This document shows, in pieces, positions 34,521 to 45,631 of a DNA stretch of 64,000 bases. Within the stretch, counting starts at the first letter, position 1, and every line of letters begins with the position of its first letter. The DNA lies in NCBI GenBank assembly GCA_036346225.1, contig JARFIW010000170.1, positions 11,470,501 through 11,534,500 of the forward strand, given 5' to 3'. The position numbers and the translations under genes are program-made. This stretch comes from Platerodrilus igneus (Eukaryota > Arthropoda > Insecta > Coleoptera > Lycidae). A model generated the notes under the pieces. That model worked only from the letters and a program-made list of their open reading frames with translations. It was not told the DNA's origin and did not search any database.

Positions 34521-34689
34521 TAGAATAATTGGTATGACATCGTAGCATACACGTTTTATTAATTAATGTAATACTATTATTGTCTGTTTAACAGCTTTGT
34601 TAATGAAAAATAAGACATTTGTGTAGGATGAAATGTGCAAAACAGTTTTTGCCTCAATTAAAGATTGTCTGGTTCTAAATTTGACTTAA

Positions 34690-35065
34690 CTTTTACAATT
34701 TAGACTGATGCCTCAGATTATGGTATCTCACGTGTCGTAACTCAAATGATTAACAATGAAGAACATGTTATTTGTTGTATTTCTCGATCCTCGACTCCTA
34801 GTGAACGAAAATTTTGTGTATCTGAAAGAGAATGTTTGGCTGTACTATTTAGCATAGAGAATTTCGCCCATATGTGGAAGGAACACATTTTACAGTCATT
34901 ATCGATCATCATTCCTTACTTTGGCTTAATAGTTTACAAAACCCTTCAGGTTGTATGTGTCATTGGGCTATTTAAATTGCATCAATTTGACTTCAATATT
35001 ATCCATAAAAAAAAGGAAAAGATCATATAATCCCCGATGTCTTATCTAGAGCTGTTCCAGCTTTA
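34690..35065 (+). pseudogene. Degenerate gypsy RNase H
   Basis: QTDASDYGISRVVTQ (first aspartate), CISRSSTPSERKFCVSEREC and LAVLFSIENF (glutamate), then FDFNIIHKKKEKI followed in another frame by PDVLSRAVP, the decayed GxxNxxADALSR end. Same strand and order as the RT upstream. Confidence 0.75.
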
Positions 35066-35429
35066 GAATCAACACAAGTAACTTCACCGACAGAATCTCT
35101 ACAATTTAGTTCTTCATTGCCCGTTCCAAATTCAATTGACATTTCTTTATTAACCATCGATACAATAGATACAAACTCTTCAAAAATTGATAATCCTGAT
35201 TCTAATGAAAATTCCCTTGAAAATCCTTCGTTTAAAGCAGATGCTTGGTATTCTAGAATGTTCAGAGAAATTCTCAAAAATTTAATAGATGGAAGCTGAA
35301 AGAACGAAAGTTATTAAAACACATCACACGTAGATTTCCAAATTCAACTACAGATTATGCATGGAAAGAAATTATTTCTAGATCTGATCAAAAAGACATC
35401 TTAAAACGTCTGAACCTACTTCAGATCAT

Positions 35430-36420
35430 TTTAGTATTAAAAACACTTATCAGAGAATTGCACATAAATGTTTTTGGTCACAACTCCGGGCAGATATTTC
35501 TAGGTATGTTAATAAATGTAAAACTTGTTTATCTCACAAACCAGAACAGAAATTACAAATTGGAAAAATGTTTCTGTTGATTTAGTAGGACCCCTGCCAA
35601 AGTCCACAAAGGGTTATACTTACATTTTATCCATTGTTGATACTTTTACTAAATTTACGTTGTTTTTCTCATTTCGACATGCAACAGCGTCGGCTATAGC
35701 TGCGAAAATCGAGGAGTCCGTGTTTTTATTGTTTGAGGCACCTCAATATGTATAGTAAATAATGGCATTCAAGTCTATGGTCATATCTTTAAAAATATTG
35801 TGTCAAAATATATTTCAAAAATCAGTTTCACTGCACATTACCATCCACAAGCTTCGTCAGTCGAAAGGATAATTCGAGTATTCAAGACTATGCTTGCTTC
35901 TTATGTCATTGAGAATCTCAGATCATGGGATAAATATTTATCGATGTTCGGTTGTGCTGTATGCACTGTGGTGCATGAAGTTATTGATATGGCTTCGTAT
36001 TTTGCTAATTTTGGAAGAGAGATGGTTAGTGACTCAGTGACGGTTCTTCTTTTGGTAAGATGGAGGATACTGAAATTTTACAAGATTTATTTTTTGAAAG
36101 TACAAATAGTTTAAAAGACAGGATGTCTGAGTTTGACAAAGTTAGATATAGATAAGAAATTAGACCATGCTGACCAGAAAGTAAAGATTAATTACGACTT
36201 GCATAGACGAGATGTACAATTTCAAGTTGGAGATTCAGTTTGGCATAGAAACTTTGGTCTATCAGACGCAATCAAATATTTCAATGCGAAATTAACACCA
36301 AAATTTGTAGAACCATTTTTATTAAAAAGAAAATTTCTACTAATGTTTATGAATTAACAGTTGAAACAGGAGCGCAAATAGGGGCCGTAGCACAGCAAAG
36401 ATTTGAAATTGAATCCGGCT
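35430..36420 (+). pseudogene. Degenerate gypsy integrase
   Basis: The zinc module is reduced to CKTCLSHKPEQK. The core follows: NVSVDLVGPLPKSTKGYTYI with the first aspartate; the second site reads VNNGIQ instead of the usual DNGTQ, so a catalytic aspartate is lost; HYHPQASSVERIIRVFK keeps the glutamate. A C-terminal frame (36133-36357) has LHRRDVQFQVGDSVWHRN, the chromodomain-side GDxVW motif. Several frameshifts. It ends near 36420. Confidence 0.78.
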
Positions 36421-37404
36421 GATTAGCTTAACCTCTCCTCATTTATCCATTATTATTAAAAATATTTTTCTCTCTTGTAAACAGACGTTTGCTTGAATTC
36501 ATTTAAATTTTTTGTGCTTCTTATCTACATTTTACACCGATTTCGACATATTTTCTTCTCTTCTCTTGCGATTGCTTTCTGATCCAGGTCAGAAGGTACT
36601 GATTCTTAATAATAAAAGACACGACCAATGTCCTTTCTCTTTTCTGATACCACCCTAAGTTCTTAGTGGTACTATTCCTGTAACCTGCTATTCTCTCACC
36701 CTTGAGATAATACCTTTTCTTTTCCGGTTGGCCATGACGCTTTTCTCCTGCCATCCTGCACCTGAAAAAATGGATAGAACATCCTCCGGTAATCGACTAG
36801 GCATAACATTGCCATTTGTCTAAGCTGATCTATGCTTCTTTTAACCTTTATCTTTGTACATCCTTCTCCTAGTCAACAATCATTTCCCTACATCCTTATT
36901 TTTGTGTTTTTAGGTTGGGTCTGTCCCTAGTTCAAAGCCGTGGGGAGAATAAGCTGGAGTGGTATTGAGCCGAGTGGCACTTTGGATTATGCACTCGAAC
37001 CATGCCCGAATCCACCACCAGGATACTGGTTTAATCATCGATCAACTTTGAATGTAAAGAAAATTTTTTCCTTTGTATTGAAGTTGTAGATTGCTAGGAA
37101 GGAAATTGGGAATGAGGGCTTTATTTTTTTAAAAAAGGGGTTCATGGTATATCTTGGGGATACATGGAATCAATAGGGGGTTTGGGGAAAACTTAATAGA
37201 CAAGGCTAGGGAGTAGGAGTTAGGAAAACTTTATGGGAGTTTGCTTTCTCTGAAACCTACCCTAAAGCATGGCCGCAGAGCTGTCCTGCTAAATTAAACT
37301 CACTGTAGGTATTCTCTCCTTTTATAGGTAGGAAGGATGATTCGCGACCGCTCGCCTTCCGTGGCACCTACGACATTGAAAATGTCACCTAGGTTAAGTT
37401 TAAC
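36421..37404. other. No gene recognised
   Basis: Non-coding remainder after the gypsy integrase, possibly its 3' LTR. No repeat partner was seen in the window. The right edge is fixed by the target duplication of the PLE insertion. Confidence 0.35.
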
Positions 37405-37416
37405 ATAGATGTACTA

Positions 37417-38314
37417 TACTCCCTGTATGTTTGTTGTGGTTTGTTTAGCATTCTTCTTAATCTTCTTTGGGGATTAAACCACTCATAGTTTTTAAAATTA
37501 TCTTTATTTACGTTTCGATCCATGACCTAGGATCGTTGTCAAAATAATAAAAACTTCAAGTTAGACGTTTATGACATAAATTGAAGGTTACTTTGATTTA
37601 TTGATGTTTGAAATATTTGGTTTGAGTACATTAAGCAAAAATTTTTAAAGTTTAAAAAAAATGATTGCCTTCAATTTGTGTTGCGACCTGGGATCGACTT
37701 TCCTAAGGTAGCCAATACGCTTAACGTGAAATCAGCTGATTAATTTTTATTGGTGAATTTTATATAAATTCAATAATTTGGTAATTGGAAAACATTTTTT
37801 AACATGTTTCTATTTATACAATTGAGAGAGATTTCTAATTTTGTCTTATTTTACCGAAATTCAGTGAAGGGGGTTAAGCAACCTGTGGCTACCAAGATCC
37901 CCCAACATTTATAATTTGCCGAAATAATGGTTTTCTAGTTAATATGCTTATTGTTATGTAATTAGTTATTGTATGTATAAATAGAAATCATGTATGTAGG
38001 CTGTATTTCATGTTAATATCGCAAGGAAAACCCAGGAAAAACTTGCAATGCTATCTAAATATTGTGGGCATTTGATCTTCATTTGTTATTTCTTTTAGTA
38101 ATGGAATCCATTGTTTACTGAAAGTCACGGATTCGTTTGCAACGCAGTTATTTTTATTTAGGGTTATATAGGCAGCTTCTTTGATTTTACATTTTTTGTT
38201 GTTTTCTTCTTTGTCGATAATTTTTGAGTCTTCCCATTTTATTTTATGACTGGAGTCCCATGCATGTTGGCAAATCATGGATTTTTCAAATTTTCTATTT
38301 TTTATATATGCCAT
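37417..38314 (-). pseudogene. PLE1 copy A, inverted arm with GIY-YIG C-terminus and pLTR
   Basis: The minus frame 38314-38051 reads KNRKFEKSMICQHAWDSSHK and FSKQWIPLLKEI, the C-terminal part of the PLE protein after its GIY-YIG nuclease core; the ATG at 38314 is not a true start. Beyond it come the 3' untranslated region and the pLTR, including the start codon for the next unit and an HHR-like hairpin at about 37510-37545. It is an inverted match to 39440-40288. Confidence 0.8.
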
Positions 38315-39686
38315 AATTTAGCAAAATTTCTACTAAAAATTATAAATCCATTAGCAGGCAAAACGGATTCTTTCATTAAAAACAACCAACACTTTTTAGA
38401 AAAACTATCAAACATAAAAATTCAAAATACACACACAATGGTAAGCTTTGATGTAGTAAATCTCTTCACAAATGTCCCTATAAACAAAACGCTTAATATT
38501 ATAAAAAACAAACTAGAAAAAGATGACAATCTTAAAGAAAGAACAAAACTAAGTATATCATCGATTATGGAATTACTTGGTTTATGCGTAAATACCACAT
38601 ATTTTCAAATAAATGATCAATTTTACAAACAAAGCTTGAATGGCAATAGGAAGTCCAGTATCGCCAATCTTTAGTAATATATTCATGGAGGAATTCGAAA
38701 AAGATGTAATATTCACACAAGAATTGAAACCACTGATCTGGTGGAGATACGTAGATGATGTTTATGCTATTTGGCCTCATAATATAGAATTAATTAATAA
38801 ATTTTGTACAGTCAATTAACGAAATAGAACCAACTATTAAATTCACATATGAATTAGAACAAGATGGAAAACTTCCGTTTTTAGATATTCTAGTTAGCAA
38901 AAACGATACAACAATTAATACATCGGTATATAGAAAACCAACGCACACAAACAGATACTTAAACTTCGATTCAAACCACCCACAATGTGTCAAACGAGGA
39001 ATTATCAAAACCATGCATGATAGAGCAAAATTAATATCATCAAACGAAGAAATTTTAAAGAAAGAGAAAGACCTAATCAGATGTACACTAATAGAAAACA
39101 AATATCCTAAAAGAATAATAGAGAAAGAAATGAATAAAACCCTAAAAATAAAGAAAAGAAAACAAAACAACGATACACACCACAAAATGCTCTCAATACC
39201 ATACATAAAAGGATTCTCCGAAAAATTCAAAGAATAGGAAACAAATTTAGAATTAAAACAGTATTTAGAACCAATAATACACTAAGAGCACAATTAACAA
39301 AAACAAAACCAAAAAACGCAATACAAAGTTCAAAAAACTGTATCTACAAAATACCATGCGAATTTAATAAGTTTTATATAGGAGAAAGTTCCAGACCATT
39401 TGAAGTTCGATTAAAAGAACATAAATCATATATAAAAAATAGAAAATTTGAAAAATCCATGATTTGCCAACATGCATGGGACTCCAGTCATAAAATAAAA
39501 TGGGAAGATGCAAAAATTATCGACAAAGAAGAAAACCACCAAAAACGCAAAATCAAAGAAGCTGCCTATATAACCCTACATAAAAATAACTGCGTTGCAA
39601 ACGAATCCGTGACTTTCAGTAAACAATGGATTCCATTACTAAAAGAAATAACAAATGAAGATCAAATGCCCACAATATCTAGATAG
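38311..39686 (+). pseudogene. PLE1 copy A reverse transcriptase and GIY-YIG nuclease, broken
   Basis: Same protein as 45632-47010 but with frame breaks at about 38640 (two bases missing in the GMAIGSP region), 38800 and 39220. Readable: MVSFDVVNLFTNVPI (motif A), WRYVDDVYAIW (catalytic), PFLDILVSKND, then CIYKIPCEFNKFYIGESSRP (GIY-YIG) and a C-terminus to DQMPTISR. PLE proteins prime reverse transcription at chromosomal nicks made by the GIY-YIG domain. Confidence 0.87.
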
Positions 39687-40324
39687 CATTGCAAGTTTTT
39701 CCTGAGTTTTCCTTGCGATATTAACATGAAATACAGCCTACATACATGATTTCTATTTATACATACAATAACTAATTACATAACAATAAGCATATTAACT
39801 AGAAAACCATTATTTCGGCAAATTATAAATGTTGGGGGATCTTGGTAGCCACAGGTTGCTTAACCCCCTTCACTGAATTTTGGTAAAATAAGACATAAAA
39901 TTAGAAATCTCTCTCAATTGTATAAATAGAAACATGTTAAAAAATGTTTTCCAATTACCAAATTATTGAATTTATATAAAATTCACCAATAAAAATTAAT
40001 CAGCTGATTTCACGTTAAGCGTATTGGCTACCTTAGGAAAGTCGATCCCAGGTCGCAACACAAATTGAAGGCAATCATTTTTTTTAAACTTTAAAAATTT
40101 TTGCTTAGTGTACTCAAACCAAATATTTCAAACATCAATAAATCAAAGTAACCTTCAATTTATGTCATAAACGTCAAACTTGAAGTTTTTATTATTTTGG
40201 CAAACATCCTAGGTCAAGGATTCAAACCGTAAATAAAGATAATTTTAAAAACTACGAGTGGTTTAATCCCCAAAGAAGATTAAGAAGAATAGATGTACTA
40301 ACACAAACACATACATCGGCTACG

Positions 40325-42163
40325 GTTCGGTATGTGGACAGCACCCGATGGGGGCGTGGGTGGACTCGTTTGAAAGCTTAGGGGGTGGGGGTTATAAATA
40401 TATAAGTGTCATAGGCCGGAGGGGTGGGGTTCAGGTTTTATACGGGGGTCAAACTTTTGGTACTTTTTTATATCGTAACTCCCATTATAGTGTATATAAA
40501 TAGTACCAAAAGTATTCACATTAGTGTCTTATGTTTTGAAAGTTGGTATAATACATGAGAAAAATTTTGACAATTTAATTAATAAGATTAAATAAGATTA
40601 TTAGAGATTAAAAAGGATTAACATCCAAAGTGGTGTCTTAATCACAAACCAATCACAATAGACACGTACTAAGCGTGAACTCATGATATAAAAATTAAGT
40701 ATATAAAGACATGAAACCAAATCATATAAGTCTTAATTTAGTGGACATTACTTTCATTTGTATGACATTTTAAATAATTAATAATCATTTTATTCATAAA
40801 AAATTTTGTAAATTAAGTGTGCATCTATTTTTATATTATGAATCTGTCAAAATTGACAAGAGAGGTTTTAATAGACAGAGAAACCACTATGAAGTGGTTT
40901 ATGTCTCGTGGCTTTTGCCCTCCCAAAAGAAGTGCCCTCAATGCCGAAAGCTAATGGTAATTGACATAGAGCATGGATGGGGCGTTTTAGATGCACCAAG
41001 CGTACACATTCAAAAGGCAGAGGAATAATTAACATTTCAATGGCCACAGGTACTTGGCTAGAAAATGTTAAACTCTCTGCCGAAAAGTGGTTCTTATGCT
41101 GTACGCTTTTGCATCTGGTTACGATTATGACCACACCATGCGTGAAGTTGGTTGTGGCAGAGAGGCAGTTTCCGACTGGTTCTCATATTTCAGAGAAGTA
41201 AGTATATAGGTTTGAACAAGTATATCTCTTGAAAAATGAGCTAGATCAAATCTGTTTTCACTATTTTAAATATTATGTCTTTTATTTATTAGGTGTGCAT
41301 GATATCATTAGACAATGAATTTGACAGACAAGGTCAAATTGGTGGTCCGGGAGTAACAGTTGAAATCGATGAGTCAAAAGTTGGCAAAAGGAAATTTAGG
41401 AAAGGAAGACCAAGAGAAGGGCACTGGATTTTTGGGATGATTTGTAGAGAAACAGGAGATTACAGATTAGAAATATGTGCCAATAATAAAAGAGACAAGG
41501 AAACTCTTTTGCCACTCATTGAGAAGCACATAGCCAAAGGTAACCTAATCTAACCTAACCTAACCTAAAATAACTTAACTTAACTTAACCTAACTTATTA
41601 TAAAGGGACTACTATTATTTCTGATTACTGGAGGCCATATATGGCAATAAAGGATATGGGCTACAAACATGAAAGAGTATGCCATAAATATCACTTCAAA
41701 GATCCTGAAACAGGGGCACATACAAACACCATAGAAGGCCTATGGAAGCATATGAAAGATGACGTCGCCAGAAATGGTCTGAAATCAGAAGATTTGGCTA
41801 TGCATTTGTGTGAACACCTATGGCGTAGAGATGTGCGTCGTTTTAAAAAGATATATTTGAAGCATTAATTGCATCTGTAATAGAAGTTTACCCTATCGAA
41901 GAATGTAATCTATAAATTTTCAATAAAATTCTCATGTATTATACAAACCCTAAAAATATTGTCAAATTATTAATATAGTTTTGGTACTATTTATATACAC
42001 TATAATGTGAGTTACAATATAAAAAAGTACCAAAAGTTTGACCCCCGTATAAAACGTGAACCCCACCCCTCCGGCCTATGACACATATATTTATAACCCC
42101 CACCCCCTAAGCTTTCAAACGAGCCCACCCACGCCCCCATCGGGTGCTGTCCACATACCGAAC
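40325..42163 (+). mobile_element. Merlin DNA transposon, copy A
   Basis: Bounded by GTTCGGTATGTGGACAGCAC at 40325 and its inverse ending at 42163. The inverted ends continue for about 190 bases including GTTTGAAAGCTTAGGGGGTG and its inverse. It encodes an IS1016/IS1595-type DDE transposase (Merlin superfamily). No clear 8-9-bp target duplication was found. Part of the 7.3-kb tandem repeat; the twin is at 47646-49488. Confidence 0.87.
40838..41915 (+). pseudogene. Merlin transposase copy A (three exons, frameshifted)
   Basis: Exons 40838-41197, 41293-41539 and 41606-41915. Exon 1 has the zinc-ribbon KKCPQCRKLMVID, but three one-base losses relative to copy B (in runs near 40915, 40980 and 41088) and exon 3 has one (near 41850). 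Exon 2 is intact here: GGPGVTVEIDESKVGKRKFR with the first D, and REGHWIFGMICRE. Exon 3 gives TTIISDYWRPYMAI (second D) and GAHTNTIEGLWKHMK (E). Intron 2 is built of TTAGG-like repeats. Confidence 0.85.
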
Positions 42164-42169
42164 TTCTGC

Positions 42170-42288
42170 CTTTTCTTATTTATTTCATACTTTTAGGTTG
42201 ATGCCTTGGTGTCCGTTTTTCACTATCTATGCCGATTTGTTTTAATTCACTCAAGATTTTTGAAAAAAATCTTATTAATTAGAGGGGG
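42170..42288 (+). other. Internal 3' sequence and polypurine tract of a gypsy element
   Basis: Ends in ATTAGAGGGGG directly before a TGTGACG LTR start. No coding frame remains. Confidence 0.4.
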
Positions 42289-42533
42289 TGTGACGTCCCC
42301 TTAGAAATAATTATAATCACATTTCATTTAATAGTTTTTGTATTAATAAAGTCCACCAATAGGATTAGGTTATTCCCTTTAAAAAATATAAATAGGTTTG
42401 CGTGTTTTTAGGTTTTAGATTTAAAATACTCTTGTTTTAATGAATTTTCAGGTATATCTCTAAGCCAGAATCCCTCTTCACTGAATTTTCTGTGAATTAC
42501 CTGCTAGATATTCCGACTGTCAAAACTGTAACA
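42289..42533 (+). repeat. Probable gypsy LTR (copy A)
   Basis: A 245-base TG...CA segment starting TGTGACGTCCCC after a polypurine tract and ending ACTGTAACA; it contains an AATAAA-like signal (TTAATAAAGTCC). The twin in the duplicated block is at 49614-49854. The internal coding region is missing. Confidence 0.5.
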
Positions 42534-42566
42534 ACTGGTACGTCATAAATGCATACTGCAATTAAC

Positions 42567-42770
42567 TACTCCCTGTATGTTTGTTGTGGTTTGTTTAGCA
42601 TTCTTCTTAATCTTCTTTAGGGATTAAACCACTCATAGTTTTTAAAATTAACTTTATTTACGTTTCGATCCATGAACTAGGATCGTTGTCAAAATAATAA
42701 ATTTTATTATTTTGACAACGATCCTAGGTCATGGATCGAAACGTAAATACAAATGATTTAAAAAACTACG
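42567..42770. mobile_element. Mini-PLE: inverted pLTR pair, 204 bp (copy A)
   Basis: The minus-oriented pLTR piece starts at TACTCCCTGTATG, runs to the HHR-like hairpin, and then turns around into a plus-oriented copy of the same hairpin region; the centre reads ATTATTTTGACAACGATCC in both directions. A 12-bp target duplication ACTGCAATTAAC (42555-42566 and 42771-42782) flanks it. It has no protein and must have used the PLE enzyme in trans. Confidence 0.85.
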
Positions 42771-42782
42771 ACTGCAATTAAC

Positions 42783-43623
42783 CTTTTGCAAGTTCAATTG
42801 GCATACCTTTCTATTTGAAATGCAGATTTTTGCACAAGGTACTTTTTCACCAAATGGTTTGAAATTTTGTGTGGCATTTGTAATCTACCCTAAGTACTTT
42901 TGCAATAGGTGTATATGTAGCAACTGATTTATTTCAAGAAGGGTTTGTAGTATTTATTTCTAGTATTGATCTATAAATGCCGTTCTATCATATGTCAAGC
43001 AGTGGTAATTTTAAATAATTAAAGTCAACTTCGGAACTGCTTTCAGACGAACACTATAGAATTTTCCATAAAAATACCTATAAGACCTAAATTTTTAAAG
43101 TATTTCTATTGTTGTTAAAAGTTCTTCCACTTTAATGTAAACAAGCTAAAATGCGATACTGACTTTTGTTATTCAGTTTCCATTTGCAATGAAATATAGA
43201 TAATTATGCATGTATGAAATTATAAAATTGTGCACTATTATACCTGCCACTCGCTACTAATCATTAATATTAACCGAAGTACCTCACGGAAAACTATGTT
43301 TATCATGTCATTCAAGCCACAGCTTTATCAGACTCTCCATTCTGCAATCATAAATGCTATTATTAAAAAAATTCTTACATAAAATGCATTTATACAATAT
43401 GGAAGAAAATACAAGTATACCGCAAAGTCTAATGTGAGTTTCGTGATGTCACAATAATCTAATTAACAAGTTTTGGAGTTTGTATTGAAATAGCTAAGGG
43501 TAGCAATTCTACGGTAGTTTATAATCAAAGTTTAGGGTTACATAAAGTAATTCAAAAAGTATACTTTATTAACACGTTACATATATGAAAGTATATAAAG
43601 AAAATCTGAGCTATTGCAATGTT
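42783..43623. other. 3' flank of duplicated Fdh exons, no gene seen
   Basis: Non-coding. It lies downstream of the minus-strand Fdh stop codon (copy A) and may include its 3' untranslated region. Confidence 0.4.
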
Positions 43624-43851
43624 CTAATTGTCTTCTTTGATTATTTTCAACACAGTTCGGATACTGCAACAGATTTCATTATTGTTTTTTCTACTACGTA
43701 TAGTAAAATTACCTTTCACCAGTATGCATTAAATGTAATGCTTTATTAATATCAGCGAAATCTATACGATGAGAGATAAATTCGTCCAACATCAATTTCT
43801 TCTCCAAATACTGCTCTACAAGCTTCGGAACACTGTCACGACTTTTCCAAC
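43624..43851 (-). pseudogene. Duplicated last two exons of Fdh (copy A)
   Basis: Exons 43851-43713 ([39 protein letters not shown]) and 43663-43624 (IRTVLKIIKEDN, stop) match the working pair at 51166-50939. They lie 7.3 kb farther downstream than the partner and are not needed for a complete gene, so they are an orphan product of the tandem duplication. Splice signals are intact. Confidence 0.88.
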
Positions 43852-44458
43852 CTGTATTAACGGAACTTTGTTATTACAGTATTTTGAAAAAGCATAAATA
43901 CTAAATTATACATTTGTTATTGTTCATCATATAAATTTTCTTTTAACTATACATTTAAGAATAATTATGATAAATTAATAACAAGCATTTATTTAAAATT
44001 ATGTTAGTAACTTTGTTACGTGTTAAGTGAATTAACTTGTAACTTGCTTTTTTATTTATTGGTTATCCAAATCTCATATCTATTGTATTTGTATAAAAGT
44101 AAAGGAATTACTTTTGTTTCCTAAATCCAGTCCGGGATATTTTATAGGCTGTTATTTCATTATAATAATAAAATTGGTTTCGACATGCATAAATACGTAA
44201 GACACCACTTCTTGGATTTTTATTGCTCTCGAGAAATGTAATATGAATTGAAATGATGGCGTTCTCTGTTCTAATTAAATGTATGACATCAGCCGATTTG
44301 AATCACATGAGGGATGAAAACAGGTTCTGGTACAAAGAGTAATTCTCCATTAATTTGGAATTTTGTTGTGCTGAGTTAAAAAAGCTATGTTTGTTGTAAA
44401 GCAAACAGTAAATGGAAATACTGATGTTTTCGGAAAATCTTCAAAAAGAATAGTATAT

Positions 44459-44577
44459 TGTACAACGAGCATGGAATGATGCCCATTTCTCACTAGTATG
44501 ATAAATTGCAGCACGAACTGAAAGCGAGTGCTGCAAATCATACGAGTGAGAAATGGGCATTCCATGCGTGTTGTACA
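44459..44577. repeat. Imperfect palindrome, arms about 50 bp (copy A)
   Basis: TGTACAAC...GCATGGAATG and CCCATTTCTCACT face their inverse copies across the short loop GAACTGAAAGCGA. It lies about 200 bases past the Crypton stop codon. Twin at 51774-51892. Confidence 0.75.
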
Positions 44578-44775
44578 CTATACTTTTTCTACGACTGTAG
44601 TACGTACTTTTTAAATGTGATACCTCTTTTGTTAATATTATAAAATACATGGTAAGTATAGGAGTATACATTTTATTAATATCATAAGTTTATTATCGTT
44701 TGTGAATATACATAAATTCAAAGAAAAGTACAAATTTATCATAATAAAAGTAAATAAATTGATTTAAGTTTAGTT

Positions 44776-45623
44776 TTAGATTCATTATTATTAACAATAT
44801 TAAAGGTTACATTGCAATTATTAAACGTCATTGTAGAAGGTGTTTTCCCAAAACTAAATTTTCTTGACGTTGGAAATTCTTGTCTTTGGACGTTGATGGA
44901 ACATTTGATGTGCTATCAATTGAATTTTGTATTATGTTGCCTACATTCAACTTATTTGTTAAAGAATCGGCTATATAGTTTTCGGCGACTGATGTTGATT
45001 TCCAGCCACCGTGCCTTTTTAAAGATGTTATACCTTCTCCAGCATCTACAAGAATAGTGGCGGAAGATCTCCGGAAGCAATGACCAGTATATAATTCCGG
45101 ATTGGGTAGTTTTAAATACGTTGCAATTTGCTTTACCATAGCACCAAATTTATTGATACCCACATTCTGTGTGGTGCATTTTCCTTTCTGATAATTAAAG
45201 AAAAAACTAGGATCGCAAACATTTGATGGACGTAGATTCCAGTATTTTTTTGTGATTTCATAAAAATTACTCGTTATCGTAAAGCTGCGTATAATTTTTG
45301 TTTTCGTGTCGTGAACCGTAACTAATATCGCAGAACCCAATATCGTGAAATGAGTAATCTTCATCTGATGTAATTCCTGTCTGCGGCAAGCACCCATAAT
45401 TCCCATAATTAATGCAGTCTGTAACAATATAAAAATAGCTATAAACACGCATTATTCTCCTAAGTTAATATTACATACTTTTGTTAGAAGAAACTGTTGA
45501 TCCGGAGCCTCAGTAATAAATTTATTTATTTCCTCTGTTGTAAAATTTTTTGATTATTTCGATTTATAACCGCTTGACTTACGTTTGAGAAACGCTCTTA
45601 ATTTTCCATACTTTGATATATCT
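44776..45623 (-). pseudogene. Crypton tyrosine recombinase copy A, truncated exon 1
   Basis: Exon 2 (from 45418) encodes the catalytic domain: MGIMGACRRQELHQMKI (first R), YTGHCFRRSSATILVDAG (HxxR), KRHGGWKSTSVAENYIAD (W/H and the nucleophilic Y). It runs in one frame to about 44828, where a one-base shift relative to copy B changes the tail. The intron 45419-45478 has GTATGT and TTACAG ends. Exon 1 is cut at 45623 by the duplication joint. An in-frame TAA after YKSK is shared with copy B. Such recombinases cut and join DNA through a phosphotyrosine link. Confidence 0.83.
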
Positions 45624-45631
45624 TCTATATG

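Larger units (their letters stand above)
37417..40288. mobile_element. Penelope-like element PLE1 copy A with inverted arms
   Basis: One insertion made of a minus-oriented arm (37417-38310: GIY-YIG C-terminus, 3' region and pLTR) joined head to head to a longer plus-oriented arm (38311-40288: RT, GIY-YIG, 3' region, pLTR). A 12-bp target duplication ATAGATGTACTA flanks it (37405-37416 and 40289-40300), proving a single event. Head-to-head inverted copies are a known habit of Penelope-like elements. The left end, TACTCCCTGTATG, is the same as that of the mini-element at 42567. Confidence 0.87.
38305..45623. repeat. 7.3-kb tandem duplication, unit 1
   Basis: Starts in the centre of the PLE1 palindrome (TATATGCCATAATTTAGC) and ends inside Crypton exon 1 (GATATATCT). 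Unit 2 repeats it at 45626-52936 with the same order of PLE, Merlin, gypsy LTR, mini-PLE, Fdh exons and Crypton. Differences are mostly single-base indels in homopolymers plus a few substitutions. Confidence 0.93.

Noticed and set aside
38790..39230. 146-codon minus frame (and 46531-46100) rich in F, L and I, resembling a membrane protein
   Set aside because: It is the complement of the A-rich PLE RT coding strand; the hydrophobic look is a composition effect.
41540..41605. An internal telomere or chromosome-end fusion
   Set aside because: Only about 65 bases of degenerate units, bounded by exact splice signals and present in both Merlin copies, so it is an intron.
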